From positions 1-6,045 of the forward strand of contig JAGHCW010000060.1 of NCBI GenBank assembly GCA_021160245.1: 6,045 nt of DNA. The letters run 5' to 3'. The position numbers and the translations under genes were made by a program. This document shows, in pieces, positions 5,243 to 6,045 of this stretch. This stretch comes from a bacterium. Its GTDB lineage: Bacteria; B130-G9. Every line of letters begins with the position of its first letter. Positions within the stretch are counted from its first letter, which is position 1. A model generated the notes under the pieces. It was not told the DNA's origin, searched no databases, and was given only the letters and a program-made list of their open reading frames with translations.

Positions 5243-6045
5243 AACAGGGCCTTCGTATGCGGGCAACAGTATCTTGAACGTAGTGCCGCGGCCCTTTCCG
5301 CTATGGACGCTCAGTGTCCCCTTATGGCCGCGCACGATTCCAAGCACTGCCGCAAGCCCTAGTCCGCGTCCTGTAAACTTCGTTGTGAAAAATGGGTCAA
5401 ATATCTTGTCCAGCGTCTCCTTGTCCATACCCTTACCGGTATCCGACACCTCCAGCGTCACATAAAGACCCTCCGGGATATCGGCCGCCAAATACGCCTC
5501 ATCCAAGAACGAGCGGTCGCACTCCAAGAAGTCGGTACTAAGCCTTATTGCCCCAATCTGGTCGCCGATCGCCTCCGAGGCGTTAGTTACAAGGTTCATG
5601 ATGATCTGTCGGATTTGCGTGGCGTCAGCCATGACAAAGGGGAGCTCGGGCGAGAAATTAAACGAGAGTGTAGCCTTTTTTGACAAGGAGATTCTAAGCA
5701 GTTCTGACATCTCCTTCGCGGTCACTGAGAGGTCGAGTGGGCGAACAATGAACTTCCCCTTGCCTGAATAGGCCAACATCTGCTTGCAGAGGTCGGCTGC
5801 GCGGCGTGAAGCCTTAAGGACTTCCCCGATGTTTTGTCGCGCCGGTGAAGAGGGGAGCAGATCAGACATGGCGAGGTCCGCGTTGCCTAGAATTGTCATC
5901 AGAAGGTTGTTGAAATCATGGGCGATGCCGCCCGCCAAAACGCCCAAGCTCTTGAGCTTCTGTGCGTGTTGCATCTGCGACTCAAGCCGCCGGCGCTCCG
6001 TTACATCTCGGATCGCAGCAAGTACGTGAGGCGTTTCATTAAAGC
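5240..6045 (-). CDS. PAS-linked sensor histidine kinase, C-terminal part (5' end outside window)
   Basis: The frame is open to the right edge, giving 267 complete visible residues. The first part (6043-5975) reads as the end of a PAS/PAC domain: L-A-A-I-R-D-V-T-E-R-R-R-L-E. Counting from the Met codon at 5974, which is internal and not the true start, the HisKA phospho-acceptor is His19 in G-G-I-A-H-D-F-N-N (codon 5918-5920). The ATPase has the N box with Asn131 in N-L-V-T-N-A-S-E-A-I, the G1 box with Asp178 in D-T-G-K-G-M, the F box F-D-P-F-F-T-T-K, and the G2 box G-R-G-L-G-L-A-A-V (5345-5371). The protein ends E-G-P-V then TAA. All catalytic boxes are intact, so autophosphorylation should be possible. 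The family usually continues into a receiver domain, which here lies directly downstream in frame. The sensed signal and any transmembrane segments lie outside the window. Confidence 0.93.
   Translation of the reverse strand, partial: FNETPHVLAAIRDVTERRRLESQMQHAQKLKSLGVLAGGIAHDFNNLLMTILGNADLAMSDLLPSSPARQNIGEVLKASRRAADLCKQMLAYSGKGKFIVRPLDLSVTAKEMSELLRISLSKKATLSFNFSPELPFVMADATQIRQIIMNLVTNASEAIGDQIGAIRLSTDFLECDRSFLDEAYLAADIPEGLYVTLEVSDTGKGMDKETLDKIFDPFFTTKFTGRGLGLAAVLGIVRGHKGTLSVHSGKGRGTTFKILLPAYEGPV

Noticed and set aside
3-6045. A regulatory circuit in which the kinase controls the repeat protein
   Set aside because: The genes are convergent, both are incomplete here, and no shared promoter or output regulator is visible. 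Proximity alone does not support it.

Overview
The window holds the 3' part of one very large gene on the + strand (3-4778, open at the left edge). Convergent with it on the - strand is the 3' part of a sensory histidine kinase locus (4820-6045, open at the right edge). Only 41 bases separate the two. No RNA gene, insertion sequence, CRISPR array or promoter is visible. Base composition is moderately GC-rich, and the kinase and giant protein styles resemble those of uncultivated or deltaproteobacteria-like Gram-negative bacteria. That placement is a guess from style, not from a marker gene.

Positions 3-4778 encode the last 1591 residues of a secreted or surface-type repeat protein. It carries 13 complete and one partial bacterial Ig-like repeats of 96-104 residues, followed by two tandem copies of a different module of about 117 residues at the C-terminus. 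The Ig-like units are not a simple one-unit array. Unit length, a loop insertion and cysteine placement all follow a three-unit cycle (types A, B and C, about 890-910 nt per cycle), so the higher-order repeat is a three-domain block. Cysteines at the end of one unit and the start of the next tend to appear or vanish together, which suggests inter-domain disulfides and hence an extracytoplasmic location.

Positions 6045-5240 (-) encode the end of a PAS domain, then HisKA and HATPase_c domains with all catalytic boxes intact. A TAA stop follows. In the same frame, and with no usable start codon in between, comes a complete CheY-like receiver domain (5239-4820). The layout and linker are those of a common PAS-HisKA-HATPase-REC hybrid kinase, so this looks like a hybrid kinase gene interrupted by one in-frame stop in the linker. 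It could be a recent mutation, a sequencing or assembly error, or a truly split protein.

The two loci are convergent and not an operon. Nothing in the sequence shows that the kinase controls the surface protein.
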